Below are positions 1-7,508 of a stretch of DNA of 10,114 nucleotides, piece after piece. Both the position numbers and the translations under genes were made by a program. The stretch comes from Bacteroidales bacterium (lineage in GTDB: Bacteria; Bacteroidota; Bacteroidia; Bacteroidales; WCHB1-69), in the NCBI GenBank assembly GCA_031254735.1, contig JAIRTU010000168.1, forward strand, positions 1-10,114, given 5' to 3'. The number at the start of each line of letters is the position of its first letter. Position 1 is the first letter of the stretch. The notes under the pieces were generated by a model. That model ran no database searches. It saw only the letters and a program-made list of their open reading frames with translations, and had not been told where the DNA came from.

Positions 1-210
1 ATTAATTTCTACTATTGTAGATCGAAAATTTACTGAATATAAGCAAAAGTCTAAACGATTAAATTAATTTCTACTATTGTAGATCAACCGGTTATTCCTG
101 CGGAATGACCGTGTCTAAACGACTAAATTAATTTATACTATTGTAGATCGAAAATTTACTGAATATAAGCAAAAGTCTAAACGATTAAATTAATTTCTAC
201 TATTGTAGAT
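1..210 (+). CRISPR. Type V-A (Cas12a) CRISPR array, main piece, left end outside window
   Basis: Four direct repeats lie at 1-22 (last 22 nt only), 49-84, 113-148 and 175-210. Full repeats are 36 nt, start GTCTAAACGA and end AATTTCTACTATTGTAGAT. That 3' end is the handle of Cas12a crRNAs, with stem TCTAC/GTAGA and loop TATT, so the array reads on the plus strand. Spacers are at 23-48 (26 nt), 85-112 (28 nt) and 149-174 (26 nt). Spacers 1 and 3 are identical. The third repeat differs from its neighbours at two sites: T to C at 123 and C to A at 135. The second change falls in the crRNA stem. Cas12a processes its own pre-crRNA and needs no tracrRNA. By orientation the leader and cas12a/cas4/cas1/cas2 should lie to the left. 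The repeat at 175-210 is intact, not decayed as a terminal repeat often is, so the array may once have continued. Confidence 0.96.
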
Positions 211-278
211 CACATGTGATTTTTTTGAAAAAAAGCGTTAGTCTTTTATTCCTTATATTGAAACACTAATAATTTCAA

Positions 279-338
279 ATACTACAAGAATAAGTAGTCG
301 ACACTCACGTTTTGCGTGGGCTTACTTATTTGTAGTAT
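279..338 (+). ncRNA. Candidate structured RNA or DNA hairpin between the CRISPR pieces
   Basis: Bases 279-297 pair with 322-338 to give a stem of about 17 bp with one 2-nt bulge (287-288). Inside it, CACG (306-309) pairs with CGTG (315-318), extended by a T-G and a C-G pair. A stem this long is unlikely by chance in AT-rich sequence. The strand is arbitrary because an inverted repeat folds on both. No clear promoter or U-tract terminator brackets it, although AAAAG/CTTTT around 407-422 could form a weak hairpin downstream. I cannot assign it to a known RNA family. A transposable-element end or a 6S-like RNA are alternatives I cannot test here. Confidence 0.4.
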
Positions 339-501
339 GGGTTGTTGGAGGCCTCAGATCCGGATAAGTATAGTCCACGTAATTTTTATTGCCTGAACTC
401 TACATAAAAAGACCTCGCTTTTCAACTTAGGAAATTTTAAATAAAGTAAACATAAAAATTAAATATTTTTTAACCACAGGCTAATCGTGTCAAAAAAATG
501 C

Positions 502-509
502 TACATTTG
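502..509 (+). promoter_or_regulatory. Possible Bacteroidota promoter (-7 box TACATTTG) facing the right-hand CRISPR piece
   Basis: TACATTTG matches the TAnnTTTG -7 consensus. Transcription would start near 516, about 35 nt before the repeat at 552. No good -33 TTG lies 19-21 nt upstream, so support is from the -7 box alone. If active, it would let the 552-642 piece be transcribed without the distant leader. Confidence 0.35.
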
Positions 510-551
510 CACAATTCGTGTCAGAGGAATGACCGAATGTACGTTCTAATA

Positions 552-642
552 GTCTAAACGACTAAAATAATTTCTACTATTGTAGATCACGTCTTCGTTA
601 TGGAGAAGACCGAAGTCTAAATGACTAAATTAATTTCTACTA
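552..642 (+). CRISPR. Second piece of the type V-A array: one spacer between an intact and a truncated repeat
   Basis: A full 36-nt repeat lies at 552-587 (GTCTAAACGACTAAAATAAT then TTCTACTATTGTAGAT). A 27-nt spacer follows at 588-614. A last repeat at 615-642 matches for 28 nt with one change (GTCTAAAT for GTCTAAAC) and is then replaced by unrelated sequence, losing the GTAGAT half of the crRNA stem. A degenerate or cut 3' repeat is normal at the leader-distal end, so this is probably the true end of the locus. The orientation is the same as at 1-210. It is either the continuation of that array, split by 341 nt of other sequence, or a separate mini-array. The 26 nt before it (526-551) could be the remnant of a spacer whose upstream repeat is gone. 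Confidence 0.92.
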
Positions 643-660
643 CGTATCCTTTGTGAGTGA

Positions 661-679
661 GGTGAGGCACAACCTCACC
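661..679 (-). terminator. Hairpin downstream of the VOC gene, possible terminator
   Basis: GGTGAGG (661-667) and CCTCACC (673-679) form a perfect 7-bp GC-rich stem with a 5-nt loop. It lies 25 nt past the stop of the minus-strand gene at 704-1177 and also just beyond the end of the CRISPR array. No T-run follows on either strand, so a rho-independent terminator is not proven. Confidence 0.35.
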
Positions 680-703
680 AGCTCATGTCTTTCGTGGGAA
701 ATG

Positions 704-1177
704 CTATTCGTCGGTGGCTTCCCACAGTTCGACTTGGTTGCCTTCCGCATCGAGAATATGGACGAACTTTCCGTAATAAAAAGTTTCGATGCTGTCGACA
801 ATAGTTACCCCTTCCTTTTTGAGTTCCTCTACCAGCTTTTCTAAATTTTCAACGCGGTAATTTATCATATAATCCTGTTGCGTTGAACCAAAATATTGGG
901 TATCTTCCGAAAATGGCGTCCATTGTGTTTGTGCCTTTTTGTTTTTTTCGCTGTCTTCATACCATTCAAAAACAGCACCGTAAGCGTTTGTTTGTAAGCC
1001 CAAATGTTTTTGATACCATTCTCTCATTTTTTCAGGGTCTTTACACTTAAAGAAAACACCACCTATTCCTGTCACTTTTTTCATATTAACATTATTATTT
1101 ATTGTGATTGTTTTAAATGCAAATCCAAGACTAAACGTTGAGATAAGCATTAAACCGATTAAAATTTTCCTTTTCAT
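704..1177 (-). CDS. VOC (glyoxalase/bleomycin resistance) fold protein with a signal-like N-terminus
   Basis: 157 aa. Residues 32-157 form one VOC-type domain. It begins KKVTGIGGVFFKCKDPEKM, continues with REWYQKHLGL, and ends in the FVHILDAEGNQVELWE strand that carries the C-terminal Glu usual in VOC metal sites. A His normally expected in the first strand is not obvious, so metal binding is uncertain. VOC proteins act as lyases, dioxygenases or resistance proteins; the substrate here cannot be told. Residues 1-22 (basic MKRK, then ILIGLMLISTFSLGFAF) look like a signal peptide, which is unusual for this normally cytoplasmic family. Met32 is a possible alternative start and would give a standard 126-aa domain. 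The longer start is kept because its hydrophobic segment is well formed. The gene stands alone between the CRISPR array and the U32 operon. Confidence 0.85.
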   Translation of the reverse strand: MKRKILIGLMLISTFSLGFAFKTITINNNVNMKKVTGIGGVFFKCKDPEKMREWYQKHLGLQTNAYGAVFEWYEDSEKNKKAQTQWTPFSEDTQYFGSTQQDYMINYRVENLEKLVEELKKEGVTIVDSIETFYYGKFVHILDAEGNQVELWEATDE

Positions 1178-1272
1178 GCTTGATATATATTTTGTTTTCA
1201 GTTTTTTATGTCATTCTTTTTGCAAAAATAATTATTTCATCTGACGTAAATTTTCCTCCGCAAATGCAAATG

Positions 1273-1280
1273 CAAAAGTA
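1273..1280 (-). promoter_or_regulatory. Putative promoter of the VOC gene (-7 box TACTTTTG)
   Basis: Read on the minus strand, TACTTTTG matches the Bacteroidota TAnnTTTG element and is followed by GC. It is about 95 nt before the start codon at 1177, leaving an untranslated leader of roughly 90 nt. The same box, TACTTTTGCA, occurs upstream of the gene at 7539. No -33 TTG was found. Short GCAAAT tandem units sit directly downstream. Confidence 0.5.
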
Positions 1281-1344
1281 CAAAATATATCTAAACGGGT
1301 ACATTTTATTTTCTCCAAAACAAAGAGCCTCATGTTGTCGACGA

Positions 1345-1410
1345 CAGGGAAAAATATTATAGCGGTAAATGGTTAGTTACGCATTTTCGTTTCGTGTGTG
1401 CGACATTATG
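1345..1410 (+). repeat. Decayed copy of the CAGGG/heptad intergenic repeat family
   Basis: CAGGGAAAAATATTAT-AGCGGTAAATGGTTAGT at 1345-1377 closely matches 9636-9666 (CAGGGAAATTATTAT-AGTGGTAAATGATTAGT). Further on, GTGTGTGCGACATTATG (1394-1410) resembles GTGTAAATGCGACATTA in the right-end copy. The palindromic arms and the GCTCCGGCG core seen in the other copies are missing here. It lies in the 297-nt gap between the VOC and U32 genes, which holds no gene. Confidence 0.5.
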
Positions 1411-1433
1411 TTCTTTGTGTCTTCTTTGTGAGG

Positions 1434-1459
1434 AAAAATTACGAATTACGGTGCAATTC
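1434..1459 (-). terminator. Weak terminator candidate after the U32 operon
   Basis: On the minus strand, GAATT (from 1459) pairs with AATTC (to 1443) around a 7-nt loop. TAATTTTT follows (1442-1434). It lies 16 nt past the U32 stop codon. The stem is only 5 bp and AT-rich, so this is tentative. Confidence 0.3.
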
Positions 1460-1474
1460 CGAAACGGCGGGGTT

Positions 1475-2749
1475 TTATTCCTTCTCGTCGTAATCGTCGG
1501 CGTTGCAGAGGGGAATGATTTTGTAGAGTTTGTCGTTTCGTCGGACGGTATCGTGCGTGGGTATGGAACATATATCGCCTTTCTGTGCCGCCTCGACAGC
1601 GTTTAATTCCACACGAATTTCCTTAACGGTATCTTCGTATACGCCTGTCGTCGTCCCGATGACAACATATTCATCTCCCACAAAAAGAGCATTACTCTCT
1701 ATTTTGACCTCCGCCACACGGAGTTTAGCAAAGAAATTGGTTATTTTCCCCACATAAACCTTTGTTTTTCGAGCCTGCGAGCCGTAACGCTGTGTCCATT
1801 CGCCCAATTTTCTGCCCAAATAATAACCGTCCCAAAAGCCGCGATTGTACACATTGCCGAGAAGATGTGTCCACTGCTTTACCTTTTCTTCGGAATATGT
1901 CCCCGCAAGATACGCCTCTGCCGCTTCGCGGTAGCAGTGGGTTACCGTTTTGACATATTCGGGCGAGCGCCCTCTGCCCTCTATCTTCAACACCGTTACG
2001 CCCGCCTGCAAAATCTTGTCCAGAAAGCCTATCGTACATAAATCTTTGGGAGACATGATATATTTGTTGTCGATAAGCAATTCTACCTCTTTGTCTTCGT
2101 CTTCTACGCGATACGCCCTTCGGCAGGGTTGCAGGCAAGACCCGCGATTTGCCGAAAACCGGAAATTGTCCAAACTCAAATAACATTTTCCCGACACCGC
2201 CATGCACAAAGCCCCATGCACAAAAATTTCTATCTGAACCAAATTGCCGGAAGGTCCGGTTATCTTCTCCTGCTCTATCTGCCGAATAATCGCCCGAACC
2301 TGTTTGAGCGACAATTCGCGAGCCAACACCATCACATCGGCATACCGAGCAAAAAAACGAACCGCCTCGATGTTGGTGATATTGCACTGCGTTGAAATAT
2401 GCACTTCCAAACCAATAGATTCTGCATAACGAATAACCGACAGATCGGAAGCAATAACCGCCGTAAGTCCGTTTTCTTTTGCCGAATCGAGCAACCGGTG
2501 CATGTCGGAAAGTTCTTCGTCGTAGATAATGGTGTTGACCGTCAGATACGAACGCACGGCATGCGTTTTGCAAATGGCGGAAATCTGCTTTAAGTCGTCT
2601 GCGGTAAAATTGACCGCCGACCGCGAACGCATATTCAACTGTCCCACTCCGAAATATACGGCGTCGGCGCCGCCCTGTATCGCCGCCATTAACGATTCAT
2701 ACGAACCCACAGGCGACATAATCTCTATTTTATTGTCTTTTTTGTCCAT
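1475..2749 (-). CDS. trhP: Peptidase U32 family protein, TrhP/YegQ-like (tRNA U34 hydroxylation)
   Basis: 424 aa from the ATG at 2749; a TTG one codon upstream is a less likely start. The N-terminal half is a TIM-barrel-like region (EIMSPVG... GADAVYFGV, residues 9-35). The U32 signature EIFVHGALCMAVSGKCYLS is complete at 174-192. Cys182, Cys189, Cys205 and Cys209 are likely [4Fe-4S] cluster ligands, as known for this family. IMSPKDLCTI and VLKIEGRGRSPEYV (about 231-266) are also typical. Family knowledge: TrhP (E. coli YegQ, Bacillus TrhP1/2) hydroxylates uridine 34 of tRNAs using prephenate, despite the old collagenase label. The length is close to YegQ and to Bacillus TrhP2. The paralog RlhA, which modifies 23S rRNA, is an alternative, but the overall layout is closer to TrhP. 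It is the last gene of the ldcA operon, starting 23 nt after the membrane gene. Confidence 0.88.
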   Translation of the reverse strand: MDKKDNKIEIMSPVGSYESLMAAIQGGADAVYFGVGQLNMRSRSAVNFTADDLKQISAICKTHAVRSYLTVNTIIYDEELSDMHRLLDSAKENGLTAVIASDLSVIRYAESIGLEVHISTQCNITNIEAVRFFARYADVMVLARELSLKQVRAIIRQIEQEKITGPSGNLVQIEIFVHGALCMAVSGKCYLSLDNFRFSANRGSCLQPCRRAYRVEDEDKEVELLIDNKYIMSPKDLCTIGFLDKILQAGVTVLKIEGRGRSPEYVKTVTHCYREAAEAYLAGTYSEEKVKQWTHLLGNVYNRGFWDGYYLGRKLGEWTQRYGSQARKTKVYVGKITNFFAKLRVAEVKIESNALFVGDEYVVIGTTTGVYEDTVKEIRVELNAVEAAQKGDICSIPTHDTVRRNDKLYKIIPLCNADDYDEKE

Positions 2750-2772
2750 CAATTATTCATCAAATAAATTCT

Positions 2773-3780
2773 TTATCCTGCTGCCGCAAACACAGACATC
2801 GCAAAAAACGATAACAACAACACAATCACGTGTCCATATTTTTTTAAATAAGAAAAACACAGCGAAAAAACAATGGTATACAACAGCAACAACATACTGT
2901 TCAACAAAATATTGAAAGCCTGAAACAACAAAACGTACACCGTCAACAAAGCCGTTATCCACAACAGCAAATAATATTTCTTCCGCTTGTTAACCACCTC
3001 CGAATATGCTTTCGACCATAATTTGAGAAAAGAAAACAATCCGACAAGAACATTTCCCGCAACAAGTATTCCCGATATGAAATGATTGGCAGACAATACA
3101 CTTTTGAGCCTCATAAAATCCATGTTCCAAAAAGATACTTCGTGAAGTCTGCTTTTGATAAATAAACAAAATTCGGTGATATACTGATTGTTGTCTGTCA
3201 AATACAAAACAGAAAACAAATAGATAAACGAAATGGAACTCCCCACCAACGGCATTATCAAGCTGCGAAACGTATAAATCCGATTAATGCGATACGTCAA
3301 ATAAATAAAAGGCAGCAAGATGATAAAATGAAAATCTATTATCGTCAATATTCCACACCACAAACCGTACATGAACGTTTTTGCTTGAAGATTGCTTTCG
3401 TCCAAGTGAAACAGCTGCGGAAAAATACCTGTAACGACAACAAATCCCGTGAACATGCTCCAAGGGTTTAAAAGTTGCGGGAAGAAAAAAACAAACAAAA
3501 AATAAAACAGCACCGGATAATACTGTCGGCGTTCCACCAATGCAAACAACCGCAAATACAGCAAGAGGAAAACGCCGTTCAACAGCAAAAACACCGATGT
3601 GATTATTCCTGAAAAAACAACATAATTCTTCGACAATCCCAGCATATCGTCCACCCAAATCTCTCCAACCTCAATAACGGTGTTGATTGTCCATATCCGA
3701 CAGCAACAACAAATATACAACGCAATGATCAAAGACAATTGCAAATAAAGAACCCATTGTTTTGTCCGTTTATAACTCAC
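2773..3780 (-). CDS. Multi-pass inner-membrane protein, DUF6427-like
   Basis: 335 aa starting at a GTG whose GTGA overlaps the TGA stop of ldcA. That is a classic translational-coupling arrangement and the reason for choosing this start. The first ATG, at residue 46, would remove the first membrane segment. The protein is very hydrophobic, with about nine or ten likely transmembrane segments. Examples are residues 10-28, 53-78, 87-101, 107-122, two around 135-160, and more to the C-terminus. The pattern, with an Asn-Pro in a membrane segment (LLNPWSMFTGF), a long cytosolic loop (LFHLDESNLQAKTF) and YLTDN further on, resembles the DUF6427 proteins common in Bacteroidota. Their function is unknown to me. 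No catalytic motif was recognised. It sits between a murein-recycling enzyme and a tRNA-modification enzyme, which gives no clear clue to its job. Confidence 0.78.
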   Translation of the reverse strand: MSYKRTKQWVLYLQLSLIIALYICCCCRIWTINTVIEVGEIWVDDMLGLSKNYVVFSGIITSVFLLLNGVFLLLYLRLFALVERRQYYPVLFYFLFVFFFPQLLNPWSMFTGFVVVTGIFPQLFHLDESNLQAKTFMYGLWCGILTIIDFHFIILLPFIYLTYRINRIYTFRSLIMPLVGSSISFIYLFSVLYLTDNNQYITEFCLFIKSRLHEVSFWNMDFMRLKSVLSANHFISGILVAGNVLVGLFSFLKLWSKAYSEVVNKRKKYYLLLWITALLTVYVLLFQAFNILLNSMLLLLYTIVFSLCFSYLKKYGHVIVLLLSFFAMSVFAAAG

Positions 3781-4676
3781 GCTTTTATTGTAATATTTAC
3801 ATTGTTTGAGCTTGCGTCCAACACCGCATATCCTCCCATAATCAAGGCGTTGTTGTCGGGAATATGCCCTGCGGGAAAACGGAAACAAACAGGATACTCG
3901 TATTCCGAAACATGTTCCATGATAATTTCTTCGGCAGTTTTGCCGAAAGCGATTGTGTTGTCGTTCATTTTGGTCATTCCCCCGACAATCAGTGCGGCGA
4001 GTTTTGCCAGCTTGCCGCTGCGTTTCAGACACATCATCATACGGTCGATATGATATAAATATTCGTCCAGATCTTCGATAAAAAGAATTTTGCCGTCGGT
4101 TTGAATATCCGATACCGAGCCGTTCAAAGCAAACAACACCGACAAATTGCCGCCGCACAAAACACCTTCGGCTTTTCCCTTTCGGTTGATTGCCTCCGCA
4201 GGAAACGAATACGCCACTTCGCCATGCCGCAACGCCGAAAGCATCGTATCCAAAGCCTTGTAATGAATATCTTCTCCCTGAATGTTGATCGGCATGGTCG
4301 CATGCAGAGTGGGCAGATGAAAAGCCGTATGAATATGAGCGTGAAAAACCGTGATGTCGCTGTATCCGCAAATCCATTTCGGGTTTTGGGCAAAAGCGGA
4401 AAAGTCGATCAAATCAAGCATACGCAAAGAACCGTAACCGCCTCTTGCACACCAGAGAGCTTTCACCTGTCGGCTGTCGAGTGCCTGCTGAAAATCTTCT
4501 GCCCGCTGCTCGTCAGTGCCTGCATATTGATGAAATTCGCCGAAAAGATGATTGCCAAACTCGACATGAAACCCTTTTTGCTGCAAATATCGAACACTGC
4601 AAGCAAGTTCTTCCCGCGCAATTTTTCGTGCCGGTGCTACAATACGTATAACGTCGCCCGATTGTAATAATTCCAT
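3777..4676 (-). CDS. ldcA: LD-carboxypeptidase (peptidase S66, LdcA/MccF family)
   Basis: 299 aa, about the same length as E. coli LdcA. The N-terminal domain starts with the typical GDVIRIVAPAR and contains WCARGGYGSLRMLD (75-88). The nucleophile Ser106 is in GYSDIT. The other triad members fit Glu201 (LFIEDLDEYLYHIDRM) and His271 (FPAGHIPDN). These sit at almost the same positions as Ser106, Glu200 and His270 of E. coli LdcA. The family cleaves the L,D bond between meso-diaminopimelate and D-Ala in murein tetrapeptides in the cytoplasm, a step in cell-wall recycling. The MccF branch instead cleaves microcin C-like nucleotide peptides. Length and context favour murein recycling. It is the first gene of a three-gene cluster and overlaps the next gene by 4 nt. 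Confidence 0.94.
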   Translation of the reverse strand: MELLQSGDVIRIVAPARKIAREELACSVRYLQQKGFHVEFGNHLFGEFHQYAGTDEQRAEDFQQALDSRQVKALWCARGGYGSLRMLDLIDFSAFAQNPKWICGYSDITVFHAHIHTAFHLPTLHATMPINIQGEDIHYKALDTMLSALRHGEVAYSFPAEAINRKGKAEGVLCGGNLSVLFALNGSVSDIQTDGKILFIEDLDEYLYHIDRMMMCLKRSGKLAKLAALIVGGMTKMNDNTIAFGKTAEEIIMEHVSEYEYPVCFRFPAGHIPDNNALIMGGYAVLDASSNNVNITIKA

Positions 4677-4716
4677 TATTTTTTTCTCTTAGAGATAATT
4701 TGCGATTTTTTTCCTG

Positions 4717-4724
4717 CAAAGATA
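4717..4724 (-). promoter_or_regulatory. Putative promoter of the ldcA operon (-7 box TATCTTTG)
   Basis: On the minus strand, TATCTTTG matches TAnnTTTG and lies about 41 nt before the ldcA start codon. The expected start point is near 4710, leaving a leader of about 34 nt. The leader is A-rich with no Shine-Dalgarno, as is usual in Bacteroidota. No clear -33 TTG was seen. Confidence 0.55.
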
Positions 4725-4789
4725 TTATTTTTATTCATTGCTTCCCCATTTCGACCCGCCGCAACGTGCAACATGCCCTTTGCGGATAA

Positions 4790-4829
4790 AAACAGTTGCT
4801 GTTTGCAAAAGAAAAAAAACGGCTGTTTT
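4790..4829 (-). terminator. Two small hairpins after folP, candidate terminator region
   Basis: Just past the folP stop on the minus strand, AAAAC-AGCC-GTTTT (4829-4816) runs into a T8 tract. Then AAACAG-CAA-CTGTTT (4804-4790) is followed by more T residues. Both stems are short, 5 and 6 bp. Their position, between folP and the ldcA promoter, fits transcription termination of folP. Confidence 0.45.
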
Positions 4830-4838
4830 CTTCGCCAA

Positions 4839-5663
4839 TCAAACAAGTTGTTTCACTATCTTAACCGCCTCGACCGCTTCTTTCACATCGTGAACACGCA
4901 AAAGGTCTGCACCGTTCAACAAAGCAATGGTATTGACAACCGTTGTTGCGTTCAATACTTCCAGAGGAGAGGCGTCCAACAGTTTGTAAAGCATTGCCTT
5001 TCGAGAAAGTCCCGCCAACACGGGACAATCCAATTCTTTAAAAACGGCAAGCTGTTTGAGCATGTCGTAATTCTGTGCCGTGGTTTTTCCAAACCCGAAT
5101 CCCGGATCGACAATCACATCGTTAATTCCCATTTGCCGAAGAATGTCCAGACGTTTACTTAGATACAAAAACACCTCTTTGACCACATTTTCGTATTGTG
5201 TTTTCTGTTGCATTTCGTTGGGACGTCCCGAAGTGTGCATCAAAATATAAGGAACTTGCAACTGCTTTACCGTATCGAACATCTCCAAATCGAACTCTCC
5301 GCCCGAAATATCATTGACAATGGCAACGCCCATTTCAACGGCTCTTCGAGCCACGCTTGCCCGCCATGTGTCGATAGAAAAAATTACATCGGGAAAGCGA
5401 AGCATGATATGTTTCAACGCATTTTCGGTTGTTTTCAGCTCTTCTTCCTGCGACAATTCCACCGACAGCGGGTTGGTAGCCATGCAGCCGACGTCGATAA
5501 TATCCGCACCGTCTTTCAACATCTGTTCGGTGCGAAAAAGATATTTATCGGGACTGTTGTAATATTTTCCGCCGTCAAAAAAAGAATATTCCGTAATGTT
5601 CAATATGCCCATTACTTTGGGAGTATCGAAATGAAAAAGTTTTCCTTTGCAGTTTATTGTCAT
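4839..5663 (-). CDS. folP: Dihydropteroate synthase with divergent substrate loops
   Basis: 274 aa, normal length for FolP, which joins pABA to 6-hydroxymethyl-dihydropterin pyrophosphate in folate synthesis. It is a single TIM barrel. Conserved residues line up with E. coli DHPS one position off: Asn22 (GILNIT), Asp98 (SIDTW), Asn117 (VNDIS), Asp186 (VDPGFGFGK), Lys222 (GLSRK), and Arg256/His258 (RVHDV). The two mobile loops that close over pABA are abnormal. Loop 1 reads TEYSFFDGG where the family has TPDSF(F/Y)DGG. Loop 2 reads DVGCMATNPLS where the family has DxGGxSTRPG, so the conserved Arg (Arg63 in E. coli) is Asn64 here. Pterin-site residues are kept. It probably makes dihydropteroate, but altered pABA handling or sulfonamide response is possible. 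It lies 147 nt after pyrG and may be co-transcribed with it. Confidence 0.92.
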   Translation of the reverse strand: MTINCKGKLFHFDTPKVMGILNITEYSFFDGGKYYNSPDKYLFRTEQMLKDGADIIDVGCMATNPLSVELSQEEELKTTENALKHIMLRFPDVIFSIDTWRASVARRAVEMGVAIVNDISGGEFDLEMFDTVKQLQVPYILMHTSGRPNEMQQKTQYENVVKEVFLYLSKRLDILRQMGINDVIVDPGFGFGKTTAQNYDMLKQLAVFKELDCPVLAGLSRKAMLYKLLDASPLEVLNATTVVNTIALLNGADLLRVHDVKEAVEAVKIVKQLV

Positions 5664-5810
5664 ATAAATAGTGTAATATAATGTTTTAATTGTTTAAACA
5701 GTTTCGCCGCAGGCATATCAAATGAATTTCTTTGTTTTCCTGTCGAAAAGACAAAAAAAGTGTATCAATCAAAGAGATTTAATCCCGAACCAACCATCGC
5801 CGGACGGCTT

Positions 5811-7454
<1,644 letters not shown>

Positions 7455-7508
7455 CTAAATATCTTTATACTTTTCTAATAAAGAATAGCGGTTAAATTAT
7501 TTTTTGTT

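Larger units (their letters stand above)
211..551. other. Non-repeat stretch separating the two CRISPR pieces
   Basis: There is no ORF of useful length and no recognisable transposase. The first 27-30 nt (CACATGTG palindrome, then T7-G-A7) are about spacer length and may be the spacer that followed the repeat at 175-210. Next come a strong two-part hairpin at 279-338, the small palindromes GAGGCCTC (348-355) and ATCCGGAT (358-365), and an A/T-rich tract at about 430-475. TCGTGTCA occurs twice (485-492, 516-523), and a TACATTTG box lies at 502-509. The stretch could be an insertion, a structured RNA gene, or a leader for the right-hand piece. The sequence does not decide between these. Confidence 0.6.

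Noticed and set aside
23..112. Self-targeting spacers with a protospacer inside this window
   Set aside because: By eye no spacer has a full match elsewhere in the window; only short 8-10-nt matches were seen, such as GGAATGACCG at 526-535.
279..338. tracrRNA or scoutRNA for the CRISPR system
   Set aside because: Cas12a of type V-A processes crRNA without a tracrRNA, and the resemblance to the repeat is loose. Kept only as a speculative finding.
653..844. Plus-strand ORF of 63 codons just after the CRISPR array
   Set aside because: It lies mostly opposite the VOC gene, starts inside a hairpin region and has no family features; it is a shadow frame.
5664..5810. Separate promoter for folP in the 147-nt gap after pyrG
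   Set aside because: No TAnnTTTG box of acceptable quality was found on the minus strand, so co-transcription with pyrG or an atypical promoter remains open.
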